Source: Xylogone sp. PMI_703 (lineage: Eukaryota; Ascomycota; Leotiomycetes). From it: a stretch of DNA of 64,000 bases. Shown piece after piece: positions 19,507 to 32,900 of this stretch (the stretch's first letter is position 1; every line of letters begins with the position of its first letter). Where the stretch lies: assembly GCA_021399445.1 (NCBI GenBank), contig JAJTUQ010000006.1, positions 248,001 to 312,000 of the forward strand. Reading direction: 5' to 3'. The position numbers and the translations under genes were made by a program. The notes beneath the pieces are model-generated. The model saw only the letters and a program-made list of their open reading frames with translations, searched no databases and had not been told where the DNA came from.

Positions 19507-22500
19507 CTAATAGACTTTGAACTCCGCTACCGTAGCTCCAACCCTCTCATCCACGCCTTGCGTCCCCCAAATCGTAAACTTAACAAATCGCCCTTCACGA
19601 GCACTTTCGAACGACCTGACCGTCTTGTTTCCCTCACTCATTTTAACCTCGGTAACGGTTACCGGATCGAACGGTGAGGAAATCGACACCTGATCGACCC
19701 TGAGCACTTCCGTCCACGACTTAGCCAGCTCCACATCGTTTCCACCCCGAAGTGAGACTGCGAACCCCTTCGCGGGAGCGGCATTCCAGTAGACCTCTAC
19801 TTTCGAGAGGTTTGGAACTTGGTGGCCCAAGTCGATGATGATGCTGGATTCGTCGGCCGAGGAGACCGGCTGCCAGGTTGACGACACGGTCCCATCCACG
19901 ATGCTGAGCGGGAAGCGGCCGGCTACGTGCTGCTCTCCTTCTGCTGAAGTCACGGATTTGCAGAGCGCGTGGTTACCTTGGGCGTTGAGATCTGGTCGTC
20001 TTGTCGGCACGACTAAGGAATCGCCCATCTGAAGAAGGTGGTCGCCGGATTTAGGGTTGCCGGGTCCGATGCGGACAGTCACCGGGGCTGGAGACGATAT
20101 ACCACCAATTTTTCTCCGGTATATCGTGGTGCGGTCATGTTGAATATCGACATCGAAGATCGACCCCTGCCACTTCATGCCTTTAACTTGAACGCCTTCA
20201 TCCGCTAGTTGCGGCGGAAGAGATGGATCAAGGTAGAAGGCATCGAGACGGGGACGGAATCCAGTTAGCCCGTGGGTGAAAATTTGTAGGAAACCTCCGT
20301 GGCCGGTGATGAATGGGAATGCGGGCTGGGTGCCGCCGTTTAAGGAGGGATCGTCTATTAGGAGTTCGCTGAATTGGGAGAATGGGGCCCGGATATAGGG
20401 CTGGTAGCTGTAGAGGATGTAGGTGTATGAGGCGCACCCGCTTGTTTGCAGCTCTGCTTCGGATATAGCGTGGGCTGACCAGGTCATTTGAGGGCCGTTG
20501 GGGGAGTTGCGGAGCGCATACTGGATATATGGATTAATCACTGGAAATTTCATTTCAGTGAAAGAGGGGTTGTGTGATTAGGAGAACTTACATATTCTAG
20601 GTTGTTTCGGGCTATTTGAGGAGTAATTTGATATTCGAGCGGATAGTTGATAAGTACCACATCTGCTTGCTTGATTACTATGTTACCTGGCATTCCGCTG
20701 TATTCTTCGATTAGGTCCCCATCCTTATTTACTAGGATTGGAATATCTCTAGCGATTTCTTCCCACCTGCTAGGAATTTCTATGTCGAGTAACTTAGCTG
20801 CGGCTGGACCCCAAGTTCCTAGAAGTAATTTTATGGCAGCATTTGTGTAAGCTCCGTTATTGACTTGGATTGCATCTTCGTCCTAGGAGCAAGTTAGAAT
20901 ATCATTCAGAGGGTTATATTCAGCTGGTCACAATTACCGGATCTGTGATTGCCGCTGTCCAAGCTTGTCCTCCTGTATACGCAAGAGAGAGTCCTACAAA
21001 ATCCACAAACATCTCAGCGGCATTGTGCATTATCGGCCAAGCCTTTTCTCGGAGGAAGTCAAGGTCCTTTGTATGAAGGAAGTAATGCCAGTGAGCCAGT
21101 GCTATATCGGCATTGATATGATATTGATATCCAGAACACACACCTGCAGGTAAAGTTGAGTAAGAATTTGTTAAGTCAGGTATAAATTATTCTGGAGAAA
21201 CATACCATTTCCCGTACAATTTCCAAATCTTCCACTAGTCCAAGGATACATGGCGCCCTCAAACTCTTTGAATTCATTGACTTTTGCATTTAAAAGTGCC
21301 TGCTCATGCATCTTGGACCTGTAATTATTGATATTCACCGCGCGGTCCGGATGAAGTGCCAGAAGCGGAGTCGCAACCCAGCTATCTGCATCCCAGAAGA
21401 TATAACCGCCATAGCTATCGCTGCTTAATCCACTGGGACTGATCGAGATATCTCCAATACCGGGTCCTTCTGTTCCTGGACGCAGATTTGCGAGGAGATG
21501 GAATAGCGATGCCCTCGCTGCAGTTTGGATATCCTTGGCGCCTGGAATTGTAATGTCTGCACTTTCCCAGAGATTGTCCCAGGCTTCGTCGTGTGTCTGG
21601 ATCAAGGCATTCCAATTTGATTCTTTGGCTGCTAAGGCTGTGTTTCTAGCTACAGATTGGGCATCTTGACCAAAGCCGTCGGTAGATGCTATGCCTACGT
21701 ACTTGTAAAGAGTGACGGGTACGTCTGCCGTGAGTCTCAAAGACCAGGCCTGAGCAACTGTGCTGTCATTTGCAGATATCCAAGATGGGCTTGAACCATC
21801 TTTAGACGGATCATTTGAAATTAGTTTCTCCTCTGTTTTAGTTTCCAGCACAATAGTGGAGTATTCGAATGTGACTACATTTTGTAGGCCATGCGGACTA
21901 ACACTCGTCCATATTGTATTTTCCTCTGGCTTAACTGATTTCTTCTGAAACGTAGATCTGGTAGCACCTGCTCCATCGAGTATGTCAGTGATAGTAACAG
22001 CGGTATCTTTACTTGCTGTAAGATCCAGGCGTACAAGTCCAAGGGTTATATTTTTCTGGTGGGCCAGGACAGTGAAGTTCAGATTAAAAACAGCATCATC
22101 TTCTTTTGGAGCCCAGATAACGTTGGTCTGAACCACTCCATTACGAAGTGAAAGAGATTGATGGTATGACTGAATGCTGGATGCATCTACTCCCGGAAGG
22201 TAGCACTCTCCTGCAGCTGTGGTAACGACAAGTCCTGTCCAGTCTGGAATACCACTAATTACCGACTCGCCTCCTCGTGCGAGATTCGGCTCCCAAATTA
22301 TTCTATTAGTTCTCTCTTGGAGGTTATAGAATCCAGCAATGGTCCCAAAAGTTGCGCGCGGCTCATCTAATGGCCAGTCTATTCATGATAGTTCAGTAAA
22401 GTACGAGGATAGAGTAGTATGTAGAGGGTTTGTTTACTGTTCAGCACCCATGGCTCCCCGTCAGCAGTCCTGTTCCTCTGGATCCAGTAACCGACGCCCT

Positions 22501-22792
22501 CTGCGGGCAGTGTCTGCCCGAAATAACCATTTGCTACATTTGGGTACGACTGGAAGTGATTTGGTCTGAAAGTACTTGTTTGCAATAACCATTCATCTGG
22601 ATTGTAACTGGGTGGTTGTTGAAGCAGTCGTTGAAGACGTAACAACAGTGCTTCATGCCACTGCAAACCTTGGAGCTCAACCAAGCTGCCCTGAGAGAAG
22701 AGCAACGCCCCAGCAATGCTGATACCAGCGCACAGTGCGGCCAGGGCCATAGGCCATCGGGCGGTAGCAGAAGGCGCCTGGGTTTTCGCCAT
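19507..22792 (-). CDS. Acid trehalase, GH65, membrane-anchored
   Basis: This five-exon gene encodes 1012 aa (22438-22792, 21206-22378, 20938-21143, 20592-20882, 19507-20520). Residues about 15-33 form a hydrophobic signal anchor, as in Ath1-type trehalases. The N-domain holds VANGYFGQTLPAEGVGYW and PLDEPRATFGTIAGFYN. The catalytic (alpha/alpha)6 region holds GGYIFWDADSWVATPLLALHP, GRFGNCTGNGVCSGYQYHI and NNGAYTNAAIKLLLGTWG. The C-terminus has a discoidin-like beta-sandwich (IIIDLGHQVPNLSKVEVYW). Acid trehalases split extracellular or vacuolar trehalose to glucose. Next to a PKS, glycosyltransferase and acyltransferase, the protein may have been recruited to act on a trehalose-containing product, but it may equally be an ordinary carbon-use gene. 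Exon 1 uses donor GTAAAC to keep frame. Confidence 0.92.
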
Positions 22793-24936
22793 TTGCCCGA
22801 CGATCCAGCTGCCCAGTCTGGCCGTCTACAATGGAAACCATTACCTGGCTGGATGGAAGGTTCATTCTTTAGAGTAGATAATAATCAGGTAATAATAATC
22901 CAGGCCGACCCCATGGAGAATGTGCGCAGAGGGGCAATCAGGACATAGACTCCACCATGTTCCCCACAGCTTCTCACTGCATTTTTGCCCAACCGTAATA
23001 TGATTATTGCGCTATATCCGGACATGTGGTAAATATTCCGCCGGTAAGAGATCCTTTTGTGGGCCTTATTACTGTACAGACGCCTTCTAAACCTTGTCTA
23101 GCCCTAGCAGCACCTGGGTCTGAGTCTTTAACCTTGTAGGGAATATTACCGTACTGTACAGTAGTAATCGCCTCACGTGGTGTATTGAGTAAGGAAAGAG
23201 TAATCCCGTCGTATCTGCAGAGCTAGCAAAATAGGGTATAGATTGATCTAATTACTCGCCTCGCTCGCCTTCTTCCTTGTCGGACCGTTCCTATACCACA
23301 GTTACAGTACCTTATTTAAGCTAAGGGAGGGTTCTCCCTGAGACGCTGTGGAGGCCGAGTACGCCCGTAAGGGGCACAAAGCTGTTTAATACAGTCTCTT
23401 TAGCAAATCATACGGCCTTTGGATTGAATACGGCATCTAATTCGCGACGTGGCGTCGAATTTAGAGGAAAACGGCGGCGTTTGACCACTCGGTAAACTAA
23501 CCTGCATAAGAAGATTTGATCGTGAGTAGGCTTACCATTCCTGGTTCGTAGTTCGTGGTGGAACCAGTCTCGTGCATGCTGCTTCCGTCACCAGCTCATA
23601 CGGCATGCCCTTTACAGCCAACATCCAGGCCAGATTAGACAGGTAGGCGGCAGAGCTAAGAGAATCCCGTGTCTTACTGTGATAGAAGTGAACAATAACG
23701 ATGTACTGTGTACATCACCCATACTATTCCCCTGGTTGGTGGAAATGGCTCACAGTTGTGCAATACTACCCTTATTGCTGGTATTTAATAGGCCGGCACT
23801 GCCCTAATCTGACTGTAAAGTGAGTTAATTCTATCATAAAAGCATAATCTGTATAAATATGTGCCAATCCAAACACACTGGGGAGATTCATAGGTTGCCT
23901 TTAGCGACACATACTTACTGATCAACGTAAGTAAACGCGAGATGTCGCGAATGAATAAGGCACGTAAAACCGTATCTCCGCATCTAGCATACGACCCCCA
24001 ATCTGACAGACGTTACCTTTTAACCTTACTTGTACAGTACTGGCCGGATGAATGGTCTCCGGTAAATGGACGCCGGTAACGGGTATGCAGGCAAGTCTCC
24101 AGCGACTGTGGCACTAACTGGCCTGTAATAATTAGCTACTCGTACCCGGTACGCGTACCGTAGCTCTCACGCTCCGCAACGATGCTGAAGAATAGGACCG
24201 ACTGTCCCACCATCTTGGGCCCTTGGCTCAATTAAGTTGCTATTCTCCCCGATGTACGGTACAAAGTTGGCTCCCTGGGTCGCCGTCTGGTCCAGTGGCG
24301 CGGCGACTGGGCAGTGGATCCGGCGGCTACTAAATGATTACATGATCAATGGAAATTCTCGGCGGCGCTTCGATCTGTTAGAGGCCAGAATAGACCTACT
24401 CCCCCTTTGGCGTTGCTGACGTGTATTGGTGCGGCCGAAATCACCGTTGAGGAGAGAGAAAGGAAGGTTGTTTGTGTAGTGTGTTTAAGTAATCTTTTAA
24501 GTGGATTTAGACTGGACTTAGACATTCCTTAAGCAAAGATTGGAAGTGCTAATTAAAGAAGTGGTAATTATTGATCTTAAGTAATGAATGAGAAAGCGCA
24601 ATTACGAAAACTACTCCACATCTTGCGAGACGCTACATAGAATCCGGACCGAGCGGCATGAAAAAGGTAAATATAGCCCAATTTGGTTATTACTGTAAAG
24701 GTAATAGTTGAATTGGCTGCAATTGATACAAAGGTAAAAATTCAGGTATTCTAGTATTTAGCAGAATTACATGTATTCTAAGGCTGTAAAACAAAAGAAA
24801 CAAACCCAAGAGCTTACGTCCCGTCGCCACGGAACTCCGTTTCCAACCTCCTATGAAGGGCTCGTATAGGGGCTGATCATGCATGAAATTCACAACATCC
24901 AACCATCACCTCCAGCAAAATGCTCCTTGGCACCCC
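22793..24936. other. Long intergenic region, no gene seen
   Basis: This 2.1 kb stretch should contain the trehalase promoter at its left end. The rest has no credible open frame. Several TACTGTACAG-like palindromic bits (near 23070, 23150 and 24030) are scattered through it, but I found no bounded element. Confidence 0.45.
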
Positions 24937-25927
24937 CTACGAGGCCATTTCTGCAACAGTCCTGATCAGCTGCGCTATGCTCCTCATCTCATGGTATCCA
25001 CGTGGGAAGTCGTGTCCGTGAGCATGGATGTACTGTCTCGCCACCTTCCGATCGCACAGGTTGTAGAGACCCTCTCCATGCTCCTTGAGATCTCCAGGGC
25101 ATCGCACATGCAGTGTCGGTACCTTGATTACCTCGCCGTAGACGGCACTATCCCATTTGACCATGCCGTAGGTCCCATCCGTCACGATGGGTCGTCCATC
25201 TGGTAGCTGGGCTAATCTCACGGGTAGCACCTTGTCCACATTGACTCGGTTGGGTTGGACTGTGCCTAGCATTTGAGCCTCATTGATCGGCAGATCCTTT
25301 GGGGCTATATCAATGACTTCTTGATCAAGCTTAAATACCTTACCCGGCGTGCTGGAGTTGAAGAAGATCCCGAAGCGGAAGGGCAACTCGTCGGGAGTGG
25401 CGTATGGGTTCTCCTCCTGGTGCCGGAGGATGGACTGGGCAGCGAGAGTTCCTCCTTGAGAGTACCCGAGGATACCATCAAATGGACCCTCTTCCTCTGC
25501 TATCTCCAGTATATCGTGTTCTGCGCTGAGGACATCTTGTGGATCAAAGGGGTTGTAGTAGCCCCAGAGCCTCGAGGTAGCGAAGTCCTTCGTGTGGAGT
25601 GACCAGTTTCCTGTTCACGATCAGCAAATGTAGATCGTCCCATGCAAGATGTCTATCATACCCTCGGTGTGTGGCATCCGACCTTCGACAAATTCAAACT
25701 CAAAATCGTCTAGCAGAGAGCGGAAGCCCGCTGAGTTGCATCCATAGTTAGCTTCAATCGCGCTCTACTCTTCATGCAGTGTCTTTGGCACACCAACCTG
25801 TCTGCATTCGGAAGATCTGGAGTGAGGTAAATCAGTAATTAGCCCAGGCCTTGATCAATACGGGCTTTCTAGGAGCACCACGTACATCATTATTGGAACC
25901 CCGTCCGTGGAGACATAAAATCCTCAT
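24937..25927 (-). CDS. FSH-family serine hydrolase, LovG-like polyketide-releasing thioesterase
   Basis: This four-exon gene encodes 267 aa (25886-25927, 25798-25816, 25662-25730, 24937-25610). Splicing joins MRILCLHGRGSNND, IFRMQT and AGFRSLLDDFEFEFVEG, the diagnostic FSH1-family start. The nucleophile elbow is GYSQGG with Ser94, followed by D217 in CPGD and H243 in HAHGHDFPR. In lovastatin biosynthesis LovG of this family hydrolyses the finished chain from the HR-PKS. This gene is divergent from a thioesterase-less HR-PKS and shares its promoter, so the same role is likely. Exon 2 is only 19 nt. Reading through without it gives an apparent premature stop, but the intron with branch GCTAAC and acceptor AG at 25731-25732 removes it. 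Confidence 0.9.
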
Positions 25928-26079
25928 TGTTACAAGGTAATTTTGCCGCTCGTAGTTTGCGTTAAATGAAGGATATTGTAAAAGTATCTCCTAGAAATGT
26001 ATGCACTCCCATAGAATTTGTCAGTAAAGAAGGACAACTTATCAGTTTCTCCCCCCTCCACCCCTCCCCCAGCCGCGAG

Positions 26080-26125
26080 ATGGGGCAACTTGGGGGCAGG
26101 TCGAGGGGCAAGTGGGTTGCCCCAT
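26080..26125. promoter_or_regulatory. 46 bp inverted repeat in PKS promoter
   Basis: The arms ATGGGGCAAC (26080-26089) and GTTGCCCCAT (26116-26125) are exact reverse complements, with a 26 bp G-rich centre that adds a further imperfect pair (TTG / CAA). It could be a regulator site or a fold-back structure. Confidence 0.6.
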
Positions 26126-26289
26126 GATAAGCACCATTCGGCGAGTCCAGACCTATGAGATCGATCTCAGCGGACTATTGCGTTACCACCGGTCCCGGAG
26201 GGTAGGACAGGGCTGTTAATTCTAGTTAATCAACAGGTTTCGTACGCTTAAAACGTTGTTACATTGTGCCTCATGGCCAGGATATGGTG

Positions 26290-26310
26290 TTACGGCCCCC
26301 GGCTCCGTAA
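26290..26310. promoter_or_regulatory. CGG-N9-CCG palindrome, possible Zn2Cys6 operator
   Basis: The arms TTACGG (26290-26295) and CCGTAA (26305-26310) are exact reverse complements and place inward-facing CGG half-sites nine bases apart. This is the geometry used by Gal4-type dimeric regulators. It lies about 610 bp before the PKS start and 363 bp from the hydrolase start. The binding protein is unknown. Confidence 0.55.
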
Positions 26311-26919
26311 TTAACAAAGCCAGTTTACCGGCGCATTATCCCAACGCTAGTCCCCCTATTCAATTACCCACCCGAGCCATCGTATTAAAAATAACGACAT
26401 TGCGTCGTTATCCACATAGTTTATGGTGCCTGGTCGTAGAGCTGTAGAAGCAGTGTTTTAGACGCCGCTGTCTAGCAGCAGAAAAAGACGCCTATCACAC
26501 AGATGTCGGACCTTCCTCGGCCGCGTCTTCACACGCCCAGTTGTAAGATCTAGGCACAAGCGCTTGGCTGCCACTGTGCCAGACACTGTGGATCAGGTAG
26601 CAGGGAGGCAAGGTCAGCGTCCTTGTCACATTCTCCAAGAGATGTGGAACCTTAACCCACGTTCAGGGTTGCCTCCCCAGATAAGCTGATCCGTGAACAT
26701 GGATATACTTGCGAGCTAACCGTTCCCCATCTGTGCATTCTATCTCTATTTCGCCGGGAGGAGCTCCTCCTGCGGGGGATGGTGGGACTGAGATCTGTCC
26801 GAAAGTCGTTCCATTCCGAGGGTCTAAAGCTTCAACACTCCTCTCTTTATCTTGCCCGGATCGTCACGGAGCTTTCTTAGGTGCAGTGAATTTGGGCAGA
26901 GGCAAATTGCACCACCACC

Positions 26920-29900
26920 ATGGCTCCCATATCTCATGATAGCAGGGAAAATGGATCGAGCTATCCAAATGGCAATGGTGTCTCCAATGGCTCGTCAACG
27001 CATGCGAATGGAAATGGCGTCACGGCTACGGGACCGGAGCCCATGGCCATCATTGGCATGGCGTGCAAGTTTCCTCAGGAAGCTGAGGATCCAGAGAAGT
27101 TCTGGAAGCTCATGTTAGAGGGAAGGTCTGCTATGACGGAGTTTCCCAAGGAGAAATTGAACATAGATGCGCACTACCACCCAGATCCCGCGCATGGCTC
27201 TTCGGTATGTTATTCTTCGGCTCTGACAATGTCCGTTTTCTAGACTTTTTGCTAACATGCGCTGTTAACAGATGAGCAACCGGGGAGGACACTTCCTCAA
27301 GAACAATGGAGCCGCCTTTGATGCCCAGTTCTTTACCCTTACAAAGGTGGAGGTGATGTCTATGGACCCGCAGCAGCGAATATTGATGGAAAAGTACGTG
27401 CCATTCCTCAAGTCGAAAGCTACCACTCATAACTAACCTTTGCGACACAGTGTATACCTAGCACTTGAAAATGGTAAGGAGTCTCCAAGCCTCCCAGAAG
27501 AAATGAAACATGCTAAATTGCAATCTAGCTGGTATCCAAATGGATCAGGCGACCTCTTCAAAGACATCCGTTTTTGTTGGTGCTTTCACAAACGACTACC
27601 AGAAATCAATTCTTGGTAAAGATCCAGATGTAACACTGAAATATATGCCCACTGGAACTAGGTGAGCCTAGGAACCACTGCTGATGAATTTCCATGTAGC
27701 TAATAGAAATAGCAACTCGATCCTGGCAAACAGGGTCAGCTGGTTCTATGACTTCAAAGGAACCAGTGTCACTCTCGACACAGCTTGCTCCAGCAGTTTG
27801 GTGGCCTTCCACCTTGCATGCCAGGATCTCCAAGATAAGCGTGCAGAAATGGTAAGCAGCTCGTAGTTGAATTAAGGTTTCAACGACTAATGCACCGGCA
27901 GGCTGTTGTCAGTGGCGTTAATGTGATCGAAGACCCCGAATTGTTCTACCGAATGAGTGCCCTAGGGTTCTTGTCCCCAGATAGTAGATGTTATAGCTTC
28001 GATCACCGAGCCAATGGGTACAGCCGAGGCGAGGGTGTGGGAACGGTAATCATAAAGCCGTTGAGCGCCGCCTTGAGAGATGGCAATACTATTCGTGCTA
28101 TTGTACGAGGGACTGGGGTCAACTCCGATGGAAGAACTCCCGGAATCACTATGCCCAGTAAAGCAGCGCAAGAGAGCTTGATTCGGGCCGTATATACAAA
28201 CGCAGGTTTGAACCTCGAGGATACCGGATTTGTCGAGGCCCATGGCACTGGAACTCCAGCTGGTGACCCATTAGAAGCAGGTGCAATTGCCATGGCCTGG
28301 CGCGATAGGAAATCCGAAACTCCTCTTTATATCGGTGCTCTCAAGTCGAATGTTGGCCATATGGAGGGTGCATCTGGTGTTGCGGGTTTGATCAAGTCGG
28401 TTATGATTCTTGAAAAGGGAATCATCCCTCCGAACATCCACTTTGAGAAGGTCAACCCGAAAATCCCAACCAAGGACTGGAATATTGACGTAAGTCGCAC
28501 ACTAATAAGCTTATTCCTATTCGATATTAACTAGAATATTATAGTTCCCTCTTGCGCCAATGGCGTGGCCTAGCGCTGGCCTTCGTCGAATTTCCGTCAA
28601 CTCGTTCGGCTTCGGAGGAACCAATGCACATGCCGTTTTAGATGATGCCTACCATTACCTAGAAACCCACAACATCAAGGGTATACACCGAACCATTACA
28701 TCCTCTCCAACCTTAGAGAGCAATGGTAGTGAGAAATCCACAGACGCGCCAAGAAAGCGGGTATTTGTTTGGTCGTCATCGGATGAAACGGGTACGAAGA
28801 GGTTATGCAACTCCTACAAGGAGTTTTTCGAGTCAAAGGAGCTCACCACGTCAGAAGACGAGTATCTTGATGATCTTGCCTACACTCTTTCCAAGAAGAG
28901 AACCGTATTCCCCTATAGAACCTATGTTCAAGCCGCGAGTGTGGCGGAATTGGTTACTAATCTCTCCGCCGAGGCCGGAGCTCTGAAACCTTTAAGGTCT
29001 AAGGCCTTGACAAACTTGGGATTTGTCTTCACCGGCCAGGGAGCCCAATGGGCTCTTATGGGTAAAGAGCTACTCCAGTACCCTGTGTTCAAACAGAGTC
29101 TAGATGATGCAGATGCATACATTAAGAGTTTGAATAGCCCCTGGGGCCTCCTAGGTAAGATTATATCAGTCCAACTGTACTGTTGAACTTTACAGAATAG
29201 CTAATTGAGTTAGATGAGTTCCACAAGGATGCTAAAGAGTCAAACATTAACCATCCTACGGTATCGCAGACAATGTGTACAGTCTTGCAAGTTGCATTAG
29301 TCGATCTCTTGGCAACATGGAACATCGCCCCTGCTAGAGTTATTGGTCACTCTTCTGGAGAAATCGCCGCAGCATACGCTGCTGGTGCTATATCTAGAGA
29401 GTCGGCATGGAAGGTTGCTTACTACCGCGGTGTTGTATCTGCAACCCAGACGGAGAAGAAGGGCGCTATGATGGCTGTCGGTACAACCGAAGATAGACTG
29501 CTTCCATATATGGAGAAGGTCAACAAGGACATAGAAGGTGAACTTGTTATTGCATGCCACAATAGCCCTAAGAGCTTCACAGTTTCTGGTGATGAAGTCA
29601 AGATCGATGCGCTCAAAGCTGCTCTAGATGCAGATGAGATCTTCGCTCGCAAGCTAAAGGTCATGAACGCATACCACTCTGGGCACATGAAAGCTGTAGC
29701 AGACGAATACCTGCGACTCATTGGAGACATATCCATAACACACTCTATCGAAGAACTGAAGGCACACCCACCTACCAAGAAGCCTGCCATGTACTCTTCG
29801 GTGACAGGAAAACTGATCTCATCGCATGAACTCAGCACTGGGCAGTACTGGGTAGACAACATGATCAGCCAAGTTCGCTTCGCGCAAGCTTTGGTCGAGA

Positions 29901-32900
29901 TGTGCACTCCGGACGTTAGCCAGACAAGACGAAGAATTGGTAAAGGAGGTGATGCTCCCGTTCAGCTCTTGCTCGAAGTTGGCCCACATCCAGCACTTCA
30001 GAGTGCTTGTAATGATACCCTAGCAGCAGAGCAGCTGCCAACGCCATACTCCTACGTCCTTAACAGAAACTCCGACGCCATAAAATCCACCCTTGACACC
30101 GTGGGAAAACTCTTCTGTCTCGGATGTCCCGTGGATCTACACGCTGTGAACCACAGCTCTTTCTATCCAGCAGGTACCGATCCTCGCCCGGCAAAGATGT
30201 CTATCGACCTCCCAGGATATGCCTTCAACCACTCTCAGACATACTGGCCGGAAAGTCGGTATAGCAAGGCTTTCCGATTCAGGAAAAACCCAAGGCATGA
30301 TCTCCTCGGTTCAACAGTGACCGACTGGAATCCAGCGGAGCCAAAATGGAGACATATGATCCGACTCTCCGAGAATCCATGGTTACGCGACCATGAAATT
30401 ACCGGCAGTGTGGTGTACCCAGGAGTTGGTTACATAATCATGGCTATAGAAGCAGTCAAACAGTTGGCAGAGAATAAGTCTGAAATTCTTGGTGTTCGTC
30501 TACGAGATATCTCCATTAAGACTGCGCTTCAAGTTCCGGACGTTGAAGATGGAGTTGAAACCATGATCTCCATGCGAGCGGTGACAGAGTCTAGTCTGTC
30601 GGCTTCTAACACGTGGAGAGAATTCTGGATATCATCATACAGCCCCGAGGGTGACAGCTGGACTGAGCACTGTCGCGGAAAGATAGCCCTGGAATATAAG
30701 GTCGACACCGGGCCAATCGATGCAGGAAGAGAAGCCGTTGGCCAGCAAGAGATGTTCGAGGAATTACTCACTCAAACTAGAGATAACTGCAAGAACCCAG
30801 TAGATATGACAAGTCTGTACGCTGATCTAGAGACAATTGGTCTTACTTTTGGTCCTCTGTTCAAGAACCTATCTCAGGCGCAATACGCCGGCGGAAACCA
30901 GGGTGAAGCAATTGCTCGGGTGACAATCCCAGATGTTGCCTCCAGCATGCCCATGAATTACCTTGAACCCCATATCATTCATCCAGCAACGATGGATTCA
31001 ATGCTGCACATGTTCCTTGCTGCTTTCCAGGATCTCACTGGTGGCGCTAAGATTATAGAACCACTTCTTCCAGTGTTCATGCAAGAGGTGTGGGTATCCG
31101 CTTCCATTGGCAATAAGCCGGGCGAGACGTTCACTGCTCATGGATCGGTGCGAAGAGTATCGCACAAGAAGCTACAAGCTGCGATTACCGTCTGGGATAA
31201 TGACGGAGTTGGTAGAGTCACGGTTAGAGGCATGCAGGCCGTACCTTTGCAAGACTCGGCCGCTGCCACAACTGGGGATAGGAGTCTGTGCTTTAACATT
31301 GACTGGAAGCCTGACGTTGATCTCTTGGACTCTCAACCGGGCCATGCGTACTTCGAGAAGGCTCTAGAGCAGAACCCAGCAGATGAAAATGAGATCCTAA
31401 GAATGACCAAGGAGTTGCAGCTAGCCACGATAATCTACGTCAGAGACTGCATCAAGGGGATAGAGGCCAACCCACCAGAGGGAGGTTTACTGTGGTACCA
31501 TGAGAAGTACTTGAACGTGCTTCGCCACTGGTGGTCGGAGTATGAGAATGGCAAGATCTTGCATCAAAGCCCTGAATGGAAAACTATCATGGAAGATGAC
31601 GAGGCAACAGAGAAATTCTTGGCGCGCATGGCAACCGAGACTCTTGATGGCAAATTGCTCTACCGATTAGGTCCTAAGATGGTTCCTGTTCTCCGTCAAG
31701 AGGCCGATGCAATCGAGTTGATGTTTGGAGATGATATCCTAGAGGTCTACTACCGTGAGACAATCGGCACGGCTCGTATTCAGTCTCAGCTGAAGTCCTA
31801 CCTCCAATCTGTAGGACACAAGTTTACGAACCTGAAGGTTCTAGAAATCGGAGCCGGGACGGGTGGAACGTCAACTTCAGTGTTGCAGGCCCTTTGCCCC
31901 GTCGAGAATGGTAGCACCGACTCCAAGACCTCAAGTTTAGCTAGCTACACGTACACGGATATCTCAGCCGGTTTCTTCGAGGCTGCTAAAGAAAAATTCA
32001 AGTCTTGGAAACATCTGATGACCTTCAAGACTCTGAACATTGAGAACTCTCCTGTCGAACAAGGATTCGAACTCGGCGACTACGATATCATCGTCGCAGC
32101 AAACGTCTTGCACGCCACACCAGATCTCAACTCAACGCTGGCTAATGTCCGTAGTTTATTGAGACCGGATGGAAAACTCATTCTTGTAGAGGGAACGCAA
32201 CCGGAGATGATCAGAGGCCCGATGTGCTTCGGCTTGCTCCCTGGGTGGTGGCTCAGTATCGAACCTGAGCGACAGCTGGGACCACTCCTTCCAAAGCTGG
32301 GTTGGGATAATATTCTCAAAAACCATGCTTTCAATGGAACTGAGCTCTTCCTTCAAGATAACAAAGACCCTGGCATCCACTTCCAATCTTTGATTATCTC
32401 AAGCGCTGTGGAAGAGCACCCGGATCTTGAGAAACTGAACCGCGAAACTCTGGTTGTTGTTTCTCCATCAAATAGATCACAGGTGATCGGAGATATTGTC
32501 TTGTCTAGTTTGAAAGACCTAGGGCTCTCTAAGATCTCTACCGTACCGTATACGGATCTAGCAACTCGCAACCTCAGGGAAGCTATATGCGTGGTTTTGC
32601 CCGAGCTCTTTGACTCCGTCTTAATCAACATGAGCGAAGACACAATGAGCAACATCCGACATATGCTCACCACCGCTGCTGGAATCATCTGGGTGACCAA
32701 GGACGCCATCGTAAACCCAGAGATGGCAATGATAAACGGTATCATCCGAACCCTCCGCTGGGAACGAGACCTCGACGAGTCCAATCTCATCACCCTTAGC
32801 TTCGAAAACGGCACCCCCGAGACCACCATCACCTCCAAGATCACCCAGATCTTCCAGTACCAATTCCTGCACCAGCAAGACCAACGACATGCCGAGTACG

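Larger units (their letters stand above)
25928..26919. promoter_or_regulatory. Shared divergent promoter of FSH hydrolase and HR-PKS
   Basis: This 992 bp stretch lies between two outward-facing start codons. It contains a C-rich polypyrimidine tract at about 26047-26072, a 46 bp inverted repeat at 26080-26125 and a CGG-N9-CCG palindrome at 26290-26310. These make it a good candidate for coordinated control of the PKS and its releasing hydrolase. Confidence 0.75.

Noticed and set aside
23060..24060. Scattered TACTGTACAG-like palindromes as a possible transposon or operator array
   Set aside because: No consistent spacing, no bounded inverted repeat and no target duplication.
25760..25790. Apparent premature TAG in the FSH hydrolase suggesting a pseudogene
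   Set aside because: It lies in an intron (25731-25797) with a GCTAAC branch point and CAG acceptor; splicing gives an intact canonical N-terminus.
29297..29907. Minus-strand open frames inside the PKS
   Set aside because: Shadows of the strongly coding plus strand; no motifs of their own.
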